A stretch of DNA of 64,000 nt from JAVBRD01 sp031548365 (GTDB taxonomy: Bacteria; Bacillota; Clostridia; Christensenellales; UBA1750), in assembly GCA_031548365.1 (NCBI GenBank), contig JAVBRD010000008.1, positions 1 to 64,000 on the forward strand. The letters run 5' to 3'. Within the stretch, counting starts at the first letter, position 1; each line of letters begins with the position of its first letter. Below, piece by piece: positions 1-8,985 of this stretch. Under the pieces are notes generated by a model. It was not told the origin of the DNA, searched no databases, and worked only from the letters and a program-made list of their open reading frames with translations. The translations under genes were made by a program, and so were the position numbers.

Positions 1-1531
1 GCATGGCGGTGGCGGCCTGGATGAGGATGTTCTGCTTGGTGAACTTCGTCATTTCCTTCGCCATGTCCGTGTCGCGGATGCGGCTCTCGGCAGCCTGCAG
101 GTTCTCCGCCGACGTGTCGAGGTTCGCGATCTTGTGGCCCAAGCGGTTCTGGAGAGCGCCGAGGGTGGCGCGCTGTGTAGAAACAGAATTCAGAGCATTG
201 TTAACTTCGGTGATTGCTTTGCTTGCATTTTCGCGAGTGGAAATATCAGAAAATGAAAGGCCCAACATACGAGTGTTCATGGCGTCGATATTGATGGCCA
301 ATTCGTCACCTTGGTTTGCGCCTGACTGGATGATCATTGTCTTGCCATTCGTCTGGGTAACTTCAATTTTTGAACTCGCATCTGCAAACTTAACATCAGC
401 AGCCGCAAGATCAAGATCATTGATAGCAGTAAACGAGAGCTGGAACCCCGCAGTACTGAAATTTGCACTAGTATCGCCTTTGTGCAACAGTACTTTGTCG
501 CCATCTATGTCGATCTCAATGCTTCCTGCAACAGCGGGCGTAATGCCTTGCTCTTTGCCATCGGTTTTTAGCTCAAGCACTTTTCCATTGTAAGCACCCG
601 CCATAGCAGCGGCGCCAGCAGCATCGTCCGTAATATAAGATGCGGTCACTTTTGTGATGGTGATGGTGCCAACGCCTTGGAAATTCAAATCAAGAGTATC
701 GGTGGTGCTCCATTTGGTCGCGTCCAGATTCTGGATCTGTGAAACAACATTTCCCTGTGTGTCCATAAGTTGAAAGGTCATCTCGCTGCCTTTGGCTCCG
801 CTTACTCCAATTGTATAAATATTGCCATTGTGTGCGCTCGTCATCGCGCCGACGAAAGCAGCAGTGGCACCAGTAAGAGAATTCTTCCCAGCGGCACCAC
901 CAGTCAAGGCTGTCTGGAAATCGGAATTGGTAGCATTATACGTGACGGGCGCGCCAACAATCGGTGTTGCATCTTTAGGAGGATTAACAGTGACTTTGAC
1001 GCTGTGGGTGCCACCATTCGCACGATCAGCAAGTATTGTAAGAGTGCCCGCGTTGACTTTGAAATCTGTTTTTAAGGGATCAGAGTTGAGGCTCATCTTG
1101 TACTTCTGGAACGTGCCGTCGATCAGGTTCTGATCGTTGAAGCGCGTTTTGGAGGCAGTATCATCGATTTCGGCCTTGAGTTGCGCAAACTCTTTCTGAA
1201 GGGCACCGCGATCAATAACTTGCTCGTTGGTGTCGGAGGCGGACTGCACAGCCAGCTCACGCATGCGCTGGAGGATGTTGTGCGTGGACTGGAGAGCGCC
1301 CTCGGCCGTCTGCACCATGGAGATGGCGTCCTGGGAGTTCTTGGAGGCCATGGTCAGGCCGCGGATCTGCGCGCGCATTTTCTCGGAGATCGCAAGGCCG
1401 GCGGCGTCGTCGCCCGCGCGGTTAATGCGGAAACCAGACGACAGCTTCTCAGTGGAGTCGGCCAGACCGCCGTTGGCGATGCCGAGTTGACGGTGGGTGT
1501 TGATGGCCAGCAGGTTGTTCTGAATACGCAT
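1..1531 (-). CDS. hag: Flagellin, 3' end cut by the window edge
   Basis: Filament subunit exported through the flagellar channel. The reverse-strand protein starts MRIQNNLLAINTHRQLG and continues with SSGFRINRAGDDAAGLAISE, the conserved flagellin D0/D1 N-terminus. The far end reads ENLQAAESRIRDTDMAKE followed by FTKQNILIQAATAM, the conserved C-terminus. Only the last few residues are missing. At about 510 residues it is longer than the roughly 300-residue Bacillus Hag because of a variable central surface domain (about residues 150-390). The ATG at 1531 is preceded by a strong TAAGGAGG ribosome site. It is divergent from the fliF operon and has its own sigma-28-type promoter and a leader with probable CsrA sites. 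Confidence 0.96.
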   Translation of the reverse strand, partial: MRIQNNLLAINTHRQLGIANGGLADSTEKLSSGFRINRAGDDAAGLAISEKMRAQIRGLTMASKNSQDAISMVQTAEGALQSTHNILQRMRELAVQSASDTNEQVIDRGALQKEFAQLKAEIDDTASKTRFNDQNLIDGTFQKYKMSLNSDPLKTDFKVNAGTLTILADRANGGTHSVKVTVNPPKDATPIVGAPVTYNATNSDFQTALTGGAAGKNSLTGATAAFVGAMTSAHNGNIYTIGVSGAKGSEMTFQLMDTQGNVVSQIQNLDATKWSTTDTLDLNFQGVGTITITKVTASYITDDAAGAAAMAGAYNGKVLELKTDGKEQGITPAVAGSIEIDIDGDKVLLHKGDTSANFSTAGFQLSFTAINDLDLAAADVKFADASSKIEVTQTNGKTMIIQSGANQGDELAINIDAMNTRMLGLSFSDISTRENASKAITEVNNALNSVSTQRATLGALQNRLGHKIANLDTSAENLQAAESRIRDTDMAKEMTKFTKQNILIQAATAM

Positions 1532-1538
1532 GGGGTTG

Positions 1539-1576
1539 CCTCCTTAAAATTTGACCCGCTCCGGCATCCTTGCCGG
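1539..1576 (-). promoter_or_regulatory. Probable CsrA sites in the flagellin leader
   Basis: On the minus strand, five-base-pair arms CCGGC and GCCGG enclose a loop AAGGAT at 1566-1571, so a GGA motif is displayed in a hairpin loop and reads CAAGGATG, close to the known CsrA consensus. A second GGA lies in the ribosome site TAAGGAGG at 1539-1546, about 25 bases downstream. This two-site layout is the known arrangement by which CsrA blocks hag translation in Bacillus subtilis. The fliW-csrA genes in this window make the same circuit likely here. Binding itself is inferred. Confidence 0.68.
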
Positions 1577-1657
1577 GCGTTTGATGAATCTCGCAGGGGG
1601 CGGGCCGCGCGTCCGAGGTACCTTCGGCTTTGCTTGCGCTCCTTGCTTCCGTAATGG

Positions 1658-1684
1658 TTATCGCGCCGCCCCGCGAAAAGTTTA
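1658..1684 (-). promoter_or_regulatory. Sigma-28 type promoter of flagellin
   Basis: Read on the minus strand there is TAAA (1684-1681), a 15-base spacer, then CGCGATAA (1665-1658). The sigma-28 consensus is TAAA-N15-GCCGATAA. Spacing is exact and only the first two bases of the -10 element differ. It would give a leader of roughly 120 bases. The rest of the divergent gap (1532-1878) holds the leader hairpin and a candidate fliF promoter. Confidence 0.78.
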
Positions 1685-1742
1685 GCGCCGCGTTAACATT
1701 TTTTTCTTTTGCCGGGGAAAGCGCCCAACGTGTCGCTCCTTG

Positions 1743-1771
1743 TTGATTTTTCGCGAATTAAGTGTTACCAT
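1743..1771 (+). promoter_or_regulatory. Candidate sigma-A promoter of the fliF operon
   Basis: TTGATT and TACCAT are separated by 17 bases about 110 bases upstream of fliF. Each hexamer matches four of six consensus positions, so this is a modest candidate. No sigma-28 match was seen on this strand before fliF, in keeping with fliF being an early flagellar gene. Confidence 0.4.
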
Positions 1772-1878
1772 GGCCAAAGGGGAAAGGTGTCCCTTCTTCA
1801 GCGTTCGTTCGCGCCCCGTCTTCCCTTCTTTTCATGCGGCCCAACCGGCCATCTTCATCATAAAGGAAGATCAATGCG

Positions 1879-3486
1879 GTGCTAGAGTTTTTCAACATGG
1901 TCGTGCGCCAGGTCAAGGAGTTCTTCGGCAAAATGACCCGGCAGCAGATCATCCGCTTGAGCGTGTTCTTTGTGCTGTTCGTCGCGGTCGCCGTGACGCT
2001 CACGCTCCTGCTCACCCGCGTGCAGTACACCGTCATCTTCCCCAACATGAAAGAGGAAGACGCCGCCGCCATGGTGCAAACGCTCAAGGATCAGGGGGTC
2101 GACGTCAAATCCACCCGCAAGCCGGGCGACATCATGTCCATCGCGGTTCCGCAGGATCAGGCCGAGGACGTCCGGCTTCAGATGGTCGCAGAGGGGCATT
2201 TGAAAAGCGGCAACACCTACGATTTGTACTTCGGGCAGTCCGGCATCTCCACGACTTCGGCGCAGCAGCAGCAAGCGCTCATCTACCAGTTGCAGGAGGA
2301 CATCGCCGCCACGCTGCGCACCATGGAAAAAGTCGACGACGCGCGCGTGATGCTCAACATCCCCAAAGGCTCGGATTACGTGCTCGCGGAGAACCAGTCC
2401 AAGGCGTCGGCCTCGGTTTTCCTCGTCCTGAAGAGCGACGCGCTCACCAAGAAGGAAGTCCGCACCATCATCGAGCTGGTGGCGGGAGCGGTCAAGGATC
2501 TCTCACCCGCCAACGTCGCGATCTCCGATTCAAAAATGAATTCCTACCGATATGAGGACGAAACGGCCGACGCGCCCGACGTCGTCAACTTCCAGTATGA
2601 GCAGGAGCGCCGCGTGCGCGAACAGCTCCAGGCGCAGATCATCACGCTGCTGACGCCCGTGTTCGGGGACGGCAACGTGTTCGCGTCCGTCTCCGTCAAG
2701 CTCAATTTTGACAAGACCACACAGCAGTCCACCGTGTTCGCGCCGCCCGTCAAGGACTCGGGCAACAACGGCATCGCCATCAGCCTGAAAGAGCTGCACG
2801 AGGTGATCGCGGGCGAAGGCGTTGTGGAGGGCGAGCCGGGCATCGATCCCAACGGCGCGGCGCCTTCCTATCCGAGCACCGCGGACGGCGTGGATACGCC
2901 GTATGAGCGCGTGGAGCGCGAGGTCAATTACGAAGTCAACGAAACCAAGACCATGATTGAGCAGGCGCAGGGATCGGTTCGGGAGCTGACCGTGTCCGTC
3001 ATCATCAGCGCGGACGAGGAGATGGAGGATTACACCGAGGACGTGCGCGCCATCGTCGCGAACGCCATCGGCATCAAGGATCCGAACAACCTCATCACCG
3101 TGCGCCGCATGCCCATCCGCACCGACACCGCTTCAGCCGACGCGGCGGCGCTCAGCGCCAAGCTCGCGTCCGACAGGGAGCGCAACGAGCTCATCCGGCT
3201 GCTCATCATCGTTGCGGCCATCATCGTGGTGGTGCTCATGATCGTGCTCATGGTGCGCAATGTCGCCAAGCGCGCGGTCGTTCAGGCGGTGCCCGCTGCC
3301 GACGACATGGATGAAGAGCAGGCGCGGCTTGACTTGACGATCTCGGATGACGGCGTGACCGGTTCGGGCATCGAGCTGCCGACGGCGGCTAAGAATCACG
3401 ACCGCGAGCTCATTGAGCAGCTCATTGAGAAGGATCCGGAGGCGATCGCGCATCTTTTGCGCGGATGGCTCTCCGATGACAGGTGA
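1879..3486 (+). CDS. fliF: Flagellar MS-ring protein FliF
   Basis: Forms the membrane ring on which the basal body and export gate assemble. The 535-residue protein is of normal length. It has an N-terminal membrane helix (about 26-45), ring-building domains in the periplasm-equivalent region, a second membrane helix (about 438-459), and an acidic cytoplasmic tail. The tail ends EKDPEAIAHLLRGWLSDD, the FliG-binding segment. GTG at 1879 follows AAGGAAG with 9-base spacing; ATG at 1897 is an alternative. It is the first gene of the operon. flgB, flgC and fliE, which precede fliF in Bacillus, are not here. Confidence 0.96.
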   Translation: MLEFFNMVVRQVKEFFGKMTRQQIIRLSVFFVLFVAVAVTLTLLLTRVQYTVIFPNMKEEDAAAMVQTLKDQGVDVKSTRKPGDIMSIAVPQDQAEDVRLQMVAEGHLKSGNTYDLYFGQSGISTTSAQQQQALIYQLQEDIAATLRTMEKVDDARVMLNIPKGSDYVLAENQSKASASVFLVLKSDALTKKEVRTIIELVAGAVKDLSPANVAISDSKMNSYRYEDETADAPDVVNFQYEQERRVREQLQAQIITLLTPVFGDGNVFASVSVKLNFDKTTQQSTVFAPPVKDSGNNGIAISLKELHEVIAGEGVVEGEPGIDPNGAAPSYPSTADGVDTPYERVEREVNYEVNETKTMIEQAQGSVRELTVSVIISADEEMEDYTEDVRAIVANAIGIKDPNNLITVRRMPIRTDTASADAAALSAKLASDRERNELIRLLIIVAAIIVVVLMIVLMVRNVAKRAVVQAVPAADDMDEEQARLDLTISDDGVTGSGIELPTAAKNHDRELIEQLIEKDPEAIAHLLRGWLSDDR

Positions 3487-3492
3487 GAGTGA

Positions 3493-4515
3493 ATGGCTGA
3501 GGAACGACAAGTCGAAGAGTTTTCCAATCCGGAAAAGGCCGCCATACTCATGATCTCCCTTGGGCGCGAGTTCGCGTCCAAGGTCTATAAGCACTTAACG
3601 GACGACGAGGTGGCGCAGCTCACGCTGAGCATCACCTCCATCCGCCGCGTGGAGCCTGACGTGGCCGACAGGGTCATCGCGGACTTCGCCGAGCTGTGCA
3701 TGGCGCAGAACTTCATTTCAGAAGGCGGCATCGAGTACGCGCGGCAGGTGCTGGTTCAGGCCCTTGGCAACGACCGCGCGATGAACCTCATCGAGCGGCT
3801 GACGTCGTCGCTGCAAGTGCGTCCGTTCGAGTTTGTGCGCAAAGCGGAGGCGTCGCAGGTATTAAACGTCATTCAGGGCGAGTATCCGCAGACCATCGCG
3901 CTCATTTTGTCCTACCTTGACCCCAAGCAGGCCGGTATGGTCGTGGGCACGTTCCCGCAGGAAGAACAGGTCGAAATCATCAAGCGCATCGCGACCATGG
4001 GCGCGGCGTCGCCGGAGTACATCCGCGAGATCGAGCGCATCCTGGAGCGCCGCTTGGTGTCCATGGGCATGGACAGCCACACGGTGGTGGGCGGTATCGA
4101 TCAGATCGTGCAGATACTAAACTCTGTCGACCGCGGAACTGAGAAAGCCATCCTCGACACGCTCGAGGTCCAGGACGCGGATCTGGCCAACCAGATCAGA
4201 TCCAAGATGCTGGTCTTCGAGGACATCGTCAAGCTCACCAATCAAGCGGTTCAGCGCGTGCTTAAGGAAATTGAGAACCGCGAGCTCGCCATCGCGTTGC
4301 GTCTGGCCACGCCAGACGTGTCCAAACACATTTTTGCCAACCTCTCCAAGCGCCTGCAGGACATGATCAAGGAAGAAATGGAGTTCATGGGCCCCATCCG
4401 CATGAAAGAGGTTGAAGAGGCGCAGCAAAAGATCGTTAATGTCATCCGCCATCTCGAGGAAACGGGAGAGATCGTCATCTCGCGCGGCGAAGGAGGAGAC
4501 GACGCCTTTGTTTAG
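3493..4515 (+). CDS. fliG: Flagellar switch protein FliG
   Basis: C-ring protein that links the MS ring to FliM and receives torque from MotA. It has 340 residues, the usual length. EYPQT (130-134) is the conserved EHPQT-like motif of the middle domain. The C-terminal armadillo-like domain carries the charged helix region (around LVFEDIVKLTNQAVQRVLKE) that contacts the stator. It starts six bases after fliF, and its last bases overlap the start of fliH, so translation is probably coupled. Confidence 0.97.
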   Translation: MAEERQVEEFSNPEKAAILMISLGREFASKVYKHLTDDEVAQLTLSITSIRRVEPDVADRVIADFAELCMAQNFISEGGIEYARQVLVQALGNDRAMNLIERLTSSLQVRPFEFVRKAEASQVLNVIQGEYPQTIALILSYLDPKQAGMVVGTFPQEEQVEIIKRIATMGAASPEYIREIERILERRLVSMGMDSHTVVGGIDQIVQILNSVDRGTEKAILDTLEVQDADLANQIRSKMLVFEDIVKLTNQAVQRVLKEIENRELAIALRLATPDVSKHIFANLSKRLQDMIKEEMEFMGPIRMKEVEEAQQKIVNVIRHLEETGEIVISRGEGGDDAFV

Positions 4516-5260
4516 AATCGGCCGGTCGTCCGTGGACTTCAAGCAGGGTGACGTTCGAGCGATCGCCAACTATGTTCCGCCCAGAAAACCTGAGCCTGAA
4601 ACACCTGAGCCGGTCGCCGCGCCCGCGCCTCCGCCTGTGCCGTCCATTGATATGGAGGCGGTCAGGCGCGAGGCGAACGCCATCGTGGATGCGGCGACAA
4701 AGCAAGCGGGAGCGCTGATGGAGCAGGCCAGGAGCGATGCGGACTCGGTTCTAAAGAGCGCTCATGAATCCGGCTATCAAAAAGGCCTCAAAGACGGAGA
4801 AACCGACATCAAACGTCAGCTTCTCGCCGAGCGCGAGCGCGAGGCGGAAGCTTTTTTGTCCGCGATGTCCAAGCTTTCAAGCGCTGCGGACGGGCTTTTT
4901 TTGGAGATGGAGAAGAACATCCTCGCGCTTGCGCTCGCCATCGGCGAAAAAGTGGTGGGCAAATCGCTTGAGGATAACGAAGGCTTGTTCGAGCAAGTGG
5001 TTCACAACGCGCTCAAGGCGATCAAAGCTGAAGGCAAGATCGTGGTCAACGTCGGAACGGACGACTTTGCGCGTTACTTCCCGACGGGCAAGACGCTGTT
5101 CAAAGTGGGTGAGGACGCCGTGCCCATTCAGGTGGTGGAGGACACTTCGCTCGCGCCGGGCAGCATCATGGTGGATACACCCAAGGAGACCGTTGACGCA
5201 AGCGTCAAAACACAGGTCACGCTGATTCGTGAGGCGTTCGCCAAAGGGAAACCGCGATGA
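4508..5260 (+). CDS. fliH: Flagellar export apparatus protein FliH
   Basis: Regulates the export ATPase FliI and docks it at the export gate. The 250-residue protein has a proline-rich N-terminal part (about 30-50), an alanine/glutamate-rich coiled coil, and a C-terminal domain of the FliH/V-ATPase E-subunit type (GEKVVGKSLEDNEGLFEQVV). The start is taken as TTG at 4508 because GGAGGAG lies about ten bases upstream inside the fliG end. This gives an 8-base overlap with fliG. The reading frame is open further upstream but that part is antiparallel to no known FliH N-terminus and overlaps fliG. The stop overlaps the fliI ATG. Confidence 0.9.
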   Translation: MFRIGRSSVDFKQGDVRAIANYVPPRKPEPETPEPVAAPAPPPVPSIDMEAVRREANAIVDAATKQAGALMEQARSDADSVLKSAHESGYQKGLKDGETDIKRQLLAEREREAEAFLSAMSKLSSAADGLFLEMEKNILALALAIGEKVVGKSLEDNEGLFEQVVHNALKAIKAEGKIVVNVGTDDFARYFPTGKTLFKVGEDAVPIQVVEDTSLAPGSIMVDTPKETVDASVKTQVTLIREAFAKGKPR

Positions 5261-6585
5261 ACGCGCGCATCGATATGGAGAAGTACCTCTCCATGCTTGG
5301 CCGCATGGACGCCATGCAGCATAGCGGGCGCGTCAGTCAGGTGGTAGGGCTGACGGTGGAATCGAATGGCCCGCAAGCCAAAATTGGTGACGTGTGCCAA
5401 ATTTTTACCAAGTCCGTCGACGAGATGGTGCACGCCGAGGTGGTCGGATTCAAAGACGCCAAAGTGCTGCTCATGCCCTTCCGCGATCTCGCCGGAGTCA
5501 GTCACGGCAACCGGGTCGTGACCACGGGCCGCTCGTTCTATGTGCCGGTGGGCCGCCAGGCTGTGGGACGCGTCTTAAACGCGCTGGGCCAGCCCATGGA
5601 CGGCATGCCGATGTACGAGGTCGAGGACAACTACGGTGTGGACAACGATCCGCCCAACCCACTCACGCGCCAGCGCGTGACACAGCCCATGTCGCTGGGC
5701 GTCAAGGCGATTGACGCGTTCTTGACCGTAGGACGCGGTCAGCGCCTGGGCATCTTCGCGGGGAGCGGCGTCGGCAAATCGACGCTCCTGGGGATGATCG
5801 CGCGGAACGCAACCGCGGATGTCAATGTCATCACCCTGATCGGCGAGCGCGGTCGCGAGGTGCGCGACTTTATAGAGAAAGACCTCAAGGAAGCGGGACT
5901 CGCAAAGTCGGTGCTGGTGATCGCGACATCCGACCAGCCCGCGCTCCTTCGGTTCAAGGCAGCGCAGGTGGGCACTTCGATCGCGGAGTATTTCCGGGAT
6001 CTCGGCTACAATGTCCTGCTCATGATGGACTCGCTCACGCGCTTTGCGATGGCGCAGCGCGAGATCGGCATGGCGACGGGCGAGCCTCCCGTGTCGCGCG
6101 GCTACACGCCCTCGGTTTACGCCAAACTCCCGCGCCTGCTCGAGCGCTCCGGCATGTCGGACAAAGGCTCAATCACCAGCCTTTACACCGTGCTGGTCGA
6201 GGGAGACGACATGAACGAGCCGGTGGCGGACACGGTGCGCGGTATACTCGACGGGCACATCGTGCTTGCCCGCTCACTCGCCAACAACAACCACTACCCA
6301 CCCATCGACATTCTGGCGAGCATTTCGCGCTGCATGCCCGACATTGTGTCCAGAGAACACATGCGGCAGGCGGATTTCATCAAATCGCGCATGGCGACGT
6401 ATCGAGACGCGCAAGACCTGATCAACATCGGCGCGTACCAAAAGGGCTCCAACCCGGCCATCGACGAGGCCATCAAGCTCAACGACCCAATCAACGAGCT
6501 GCTCAGGCAGTCGATGTACGACGCGTTCACGTTCGAGCAAACCTGCGCTCTGCTCGAAAAGGTCGCGGGCAAGAAAAAGCCGTGA
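5257..6585 (+). CDS. fliI: Flagellum-specific ATPase FliI
   Basis: Hexameric ATPase that energises substrate unfolding for flagellar type III export, related to F1 beta subunits. It has 442 residues with Walker A GSGVGKST at 169-176, preceded by the GRGQRLGIFAG context. The Walker B strand is VLLMMDSLTRFAMAQREIG, and the C-terminal helical domain is complete. The ATG overlaps the fliH stop as ATGA, showing translational coupling with its regulator. Confidence 0.97.
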   Translation: MNARIDMEKYLSMLGRMDAMQHSGRVSQVVGLTVESNGPQAKIGDVCQIFTKSVDEMVHAEVVGFKDAKVLLMPFRDLAGVSHGNRVVTTGRSFYVPVGRQAVGRVLNALGQPMDGMPMYEVEDNYGVDNDPPNPLTRQRVTQPMSLGVKAIDAFLTVGRGQRLGIFAGSGVGKSTLLGMIARNATADVNVITLIGERGREVRDFIEKDLKEAGLAKSVLVIATSDQPALLRFKAAQVGTSIAEYFRDLGYNVLLMMDSLTRFAMAQREIGMATGEPPVSRGYTPSVYAKLPRLLERSGMSDKGSITSLYTVLVEGDDMNEPVADTVRGILDGHIVLARSLANNNHYPPIDILASISRCMPDIVSREHMRQADFIKSRMATYRDAQDLINIGAYQKGSNPAIDEAIKLNDPINELLRQSMYDAFTFEQTCALLEKVAGKKKP

Positions 6586-6601
6586 CGGGAGGCAGTGTCC
6601 C

Positions 6602-7051
6602 GTGAAGAAATTTTCGTTCACGCTCAAGGCGCTTGAGAAAGTCAAAAACGCGCGCGAGCGGCAGATACAGGCCGAGCTGACCGAGATACGCCTCCGGCTC
6701 TCCCTGCTGGCGCAGGAGGAAAAGGGCATTGAGGACCGCTACACGCAAACAGAGATAGAGTACCAGCAAAGGCTGGAAGCAGGGGTCAACGCCGCGGATA
6801 TCCGGATGTATGCCGAGTTTTTCAGCTATCTGCGCGACGAGCTCGGGCGGATACGCGCGGACATAGAGAAAGTCCAGGGCGAAGAAGCTGCGTGTCAGGC
6901 GCGCCTGGTGGAGATCATGCGCGAGCTGAAGATGCTCGAAAAACTCAAAGACAAACAGTACCGGCGCTATCTGGTCGAGGTTCAAAAAGACGAAGACAAA
7001 CAGATTGACGATCTGATGACGTTCAAAACACGCGCGGTGTCCGACGGCTAA
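6602..7051 (+). CDS. fliJ: Flagellar export chaperone FliJ
   Basis: Small, highly charged coiled-coil protein that acts as the central stalk of the FliHI ATPase complex. The 149-residue sequence begins MKKFSFTLKALEKVKNARE and is nearly all heptad-type helix rich in Arg, Glu and Lys, with the FliJ-like pattern LRDELGRIRADIEKV. GTG at 6602 follows GGGAGG. Sequence conservation in FliJ is low, so the call rests on length, composition and position between fliI and the motE-like gene. Confidence 0.88.
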   Translation: MKKFSFTLKALEKVKNARERQIQAELTEIRLRLSLLAQEEKGIEDRYTQTEIEYQQRLEAGVNAADIRMYAEFFSYLRDELGRIRADIEKVQGEEAACQARLVEIMRELKMLEKLKDKQYRRYLVEVQKDEDKQIDDLMTFKTRAVSDG

Positions 7052-7101
7052 TTGTGAAATGGGCGGTTTTCCGTGGGATCAGCGCAAAAGGGGTAAACAG
7101 G

Positions 7102-7737
7102 ATGGCTCAGCTGACCGATAACATAAACAGCAGGCGAAGAGCCGCGGGGGCGTTGCCGCCCGCGAGCGACGCGGCGGCGGGAACCGTGATATCCGGCAAC
7201 GTACGGCGCCCCATGGTTTCGATCGCCTGGTTCATCCTGCTGGTGCTCCTGCTGGGCATCATTTTCGGCGCGGGCGCGCTGTGGTATGACCTGCTTGGCG
7301 CGCGCAAAGCGACGATATCGCTTTTGCAGAGCGTCGATCCGGAGATGCGCGCGCGAGAGGCGTGGATTGTGACGCAGGAAGAGGCCATGGAAAAGCTCGA
7401 AACCGACTTGATGTCACGCGAAAGCGCGGTGGCCAAGCGCGAGAAGGACGTGGACGCGCAGATCATGGCGCTTCAAGAGCGCATCAAGCAGTTCGAAGAC
7501 ATCCAGAAGGACCCGAACTCGCCGCAGGAGCTGCGGGCTCTTGAACTCGCGGGCATCTACGTCAACATGGACGATAAGAAAGCCGCTGAGATTCTCCAGG
7601 AGATGAGCGATCCCAACGAGGTCATTCGTATTCTCAAGCACATGAAGGAAGAAAAAGTCGCGAGCATCATGGCAGCCATGGAAGTCGATTATGCGGCGCA
7701 ATTGTCCAGGACGATTTTAGGGAGAGAAAGTTATTAG
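7102..7737 (+). CDS. MotE-like protein with MgtE N-domain (YlxF position)
   Basis: A 211-residue membrane protein with one N-terminal membrane helix (about residues 36-58), then a coiled coil (about 75-125). It ends with an MgtE-N-like domain including LAGIYVNMDDKKAAEILQEM and VIRILKHMKEEKVASIMAAM. This architecture is known from MotE, a flagellar stator chaperone, and from Bacillus YlxF, which also lies next to fliJ and fliK. ATG at 7102 is preferred because AAAGGGG precedes it. A GTG at 7054 in the same frame would add 16 residues. The role in stator assembly or export is inferred from homology. Confidence 0.82.
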   Translation: MAQLTDNINSRRRAAGALPPASDAAAGTVISGNVRRPMVSIAWFILLVLLLGIIFGAGALWYDLLGARKATISLLQSVDPEMRAREAWIVTQEEAMEKLETDLMSRESAVAKREKDVDAQIMALQERIKQFEDIQKDPNSPQELRALELAGIYVNMDDKKAAEILQEMSDPNEVIRILKHMKEEKVASIMAAMEVDYAAQLSRTILGRESY

Positions 7738-7779
7738 GGACGCGGCCTTGCGCGCACAAACAAAAGGAGGCGTCACAAC

Positions 7780-8973
7780 TTGCAGTCAAGTCCAATCGGT
7801 GGGCTGACGGAGGTCGGGCAGGCATCCCTTACTCAGTACAACAAACCCGCGAACCGTGAGAAGACGGGCAAAAGCAGCTTCATGGACGCCATGAAGTCCG
7901 AGCAAAAAACCGAGTCCAAGCCCAGGAAGGCACAGGGAAAGAAAACCGACGCGCCGTCTCCGGATGAGATGGCCGCGCTCAGCAAGCCCGATACCCAGCA
8001 GGTGCAGACGGTGGACGCGGTCGAGGACACGGCCGGTGTAGCCGAGCTTGTCGCGCCTGTCATCGTGGACGCGGCGGTTCAGCCAGCGCCTGATCCGGTC
8101 AACCTGATGGAGCTGATCAACCTGAACGGCGATGATGCCGCTCAGGATATTGTCGTGTCCTTGCAGCATCTTTTGAATGGCGCTGTTGAGCTCACGCCCG
8201 AGGAATGCGCGTCGCTCAACGAGCGGTTTGCCGCGATCCTCGCGCAAATGAAGGAAGGACTGCCGCCCGAAAGCGCGCTGAAGGACATGGGGAGCGCGGT
8301 CAAAGAAGCACTGCCCGAGGATAAACAAGGCCATGTGATCGACGCGTTGGGCGCGTTCGCGGCCGAGCCTGTTGCTCCCAAGCACGAGGCGGGCGCGGCC
8401 ACGGAGGACATGATGAACATGCTGGCCGATCACTCGGGCGCGGTGCTCGCGGGCCAGCTCCAGCAGACCGGGCAGGCTGCGCCGCCGGACGCGCAGTTCA
8501 CGATCCCGCCCGAATCGCCTGTGGGCCGCGACGTGGCCGCGCAGTTCGTTCAGAACGTGACCACAACGGTGCGCGATGGCCTGACGGAGTGTGAAATACA
8601 ACTCCGGCCGGAGTTTCTTGGCAAGATGTCTGTCACGCTTGCGCTCAACGAGGGCGGCGCGCTCACCGCCAAGATCAGAACCGAGGATATGGCTGTTCGC
8701 GGTCTCCTGCAGGGGCAGATCGAGACGCTCAAGGCGCAGCTTGAGGAGCAAGGCGTTCGCGTGCAGGACATGGAGGTCATCTACCAGAGCGTCAACTACG
8801 ATTACAATCAGAATGACGGCACGGCGGGACAGGCGTTCGAGCAGCAGGCACGGCACGCGCCGCGCATTGACATCGGAAATGACGAGGATGGTGCCGCGGC
8901 GTACGACACGTACGCGCAAACGGCGGTGACACAAGCGGCGGCGCTGGGCGCTACCGTAGAATTTAAGGGATAG
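7780..8973 (+). CDS. fliK: Flagellar hook-length control protein FliK
   Basis: Secreted ruler that sets hook length and switches export specificity. The 397-residue protein has a low-conservation N-terminal half, then a conserved C-terminal domain of about 85 residues. That domain includes LRPEFLGKMSVTLALNEGG and the VRGLLQGQIETLKAQLEEQG segment typical of FliK (Flg_hook). TTG at 7780 follows AAAAGGAGG with good spacing. It lies directly before flgD and flgE, the hook genes it controls. Confidence 0.9.
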   Translation: MQSSPIGGLTEVGQASLTQYNKPANREKTGKSSFMDAMKSEQKTESKPRKAQGKKTDAPSPDEMAALSKPDTQQVQTVDAVEDTAGVAELVAPVIVDAAVQPAPDPVNLMELINLNGDDAAQDIVVSLQHLLNGAVELTPEECASLNERFAAILAQMKEGLPPESALKDMGSAVKEALPEDKQGHVIDALGAFAAEPVAPKHEAGAATEDMMNMLADHSGAVLAGQLQQTGQAAPPDAQFTIPPESPVGRDVAAQFVQNVTTTVRDGLTECEIQLRPEFLGKMSVTLALNEGGALTAKIRTEDMAVRGLLQGQIETLKAQLEEQGVRVQDMEVIYQSVNYDYNQNDGTAGQAFEQQARHAPRIDIGNDEDGAAAYDTYAQTAVTQAAALGATVEFKG

Positions 8974-8985
8974 GGGGCGCGACAT

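Noticed and set aside
7094..7121. TAAA and ACCGATAA, 16 bases apart, over the start of the motE-like gene
   Set aside because: Spacing is one base too long for sigma-28, and the -10 falls inside coding sequence. It is likely chance.
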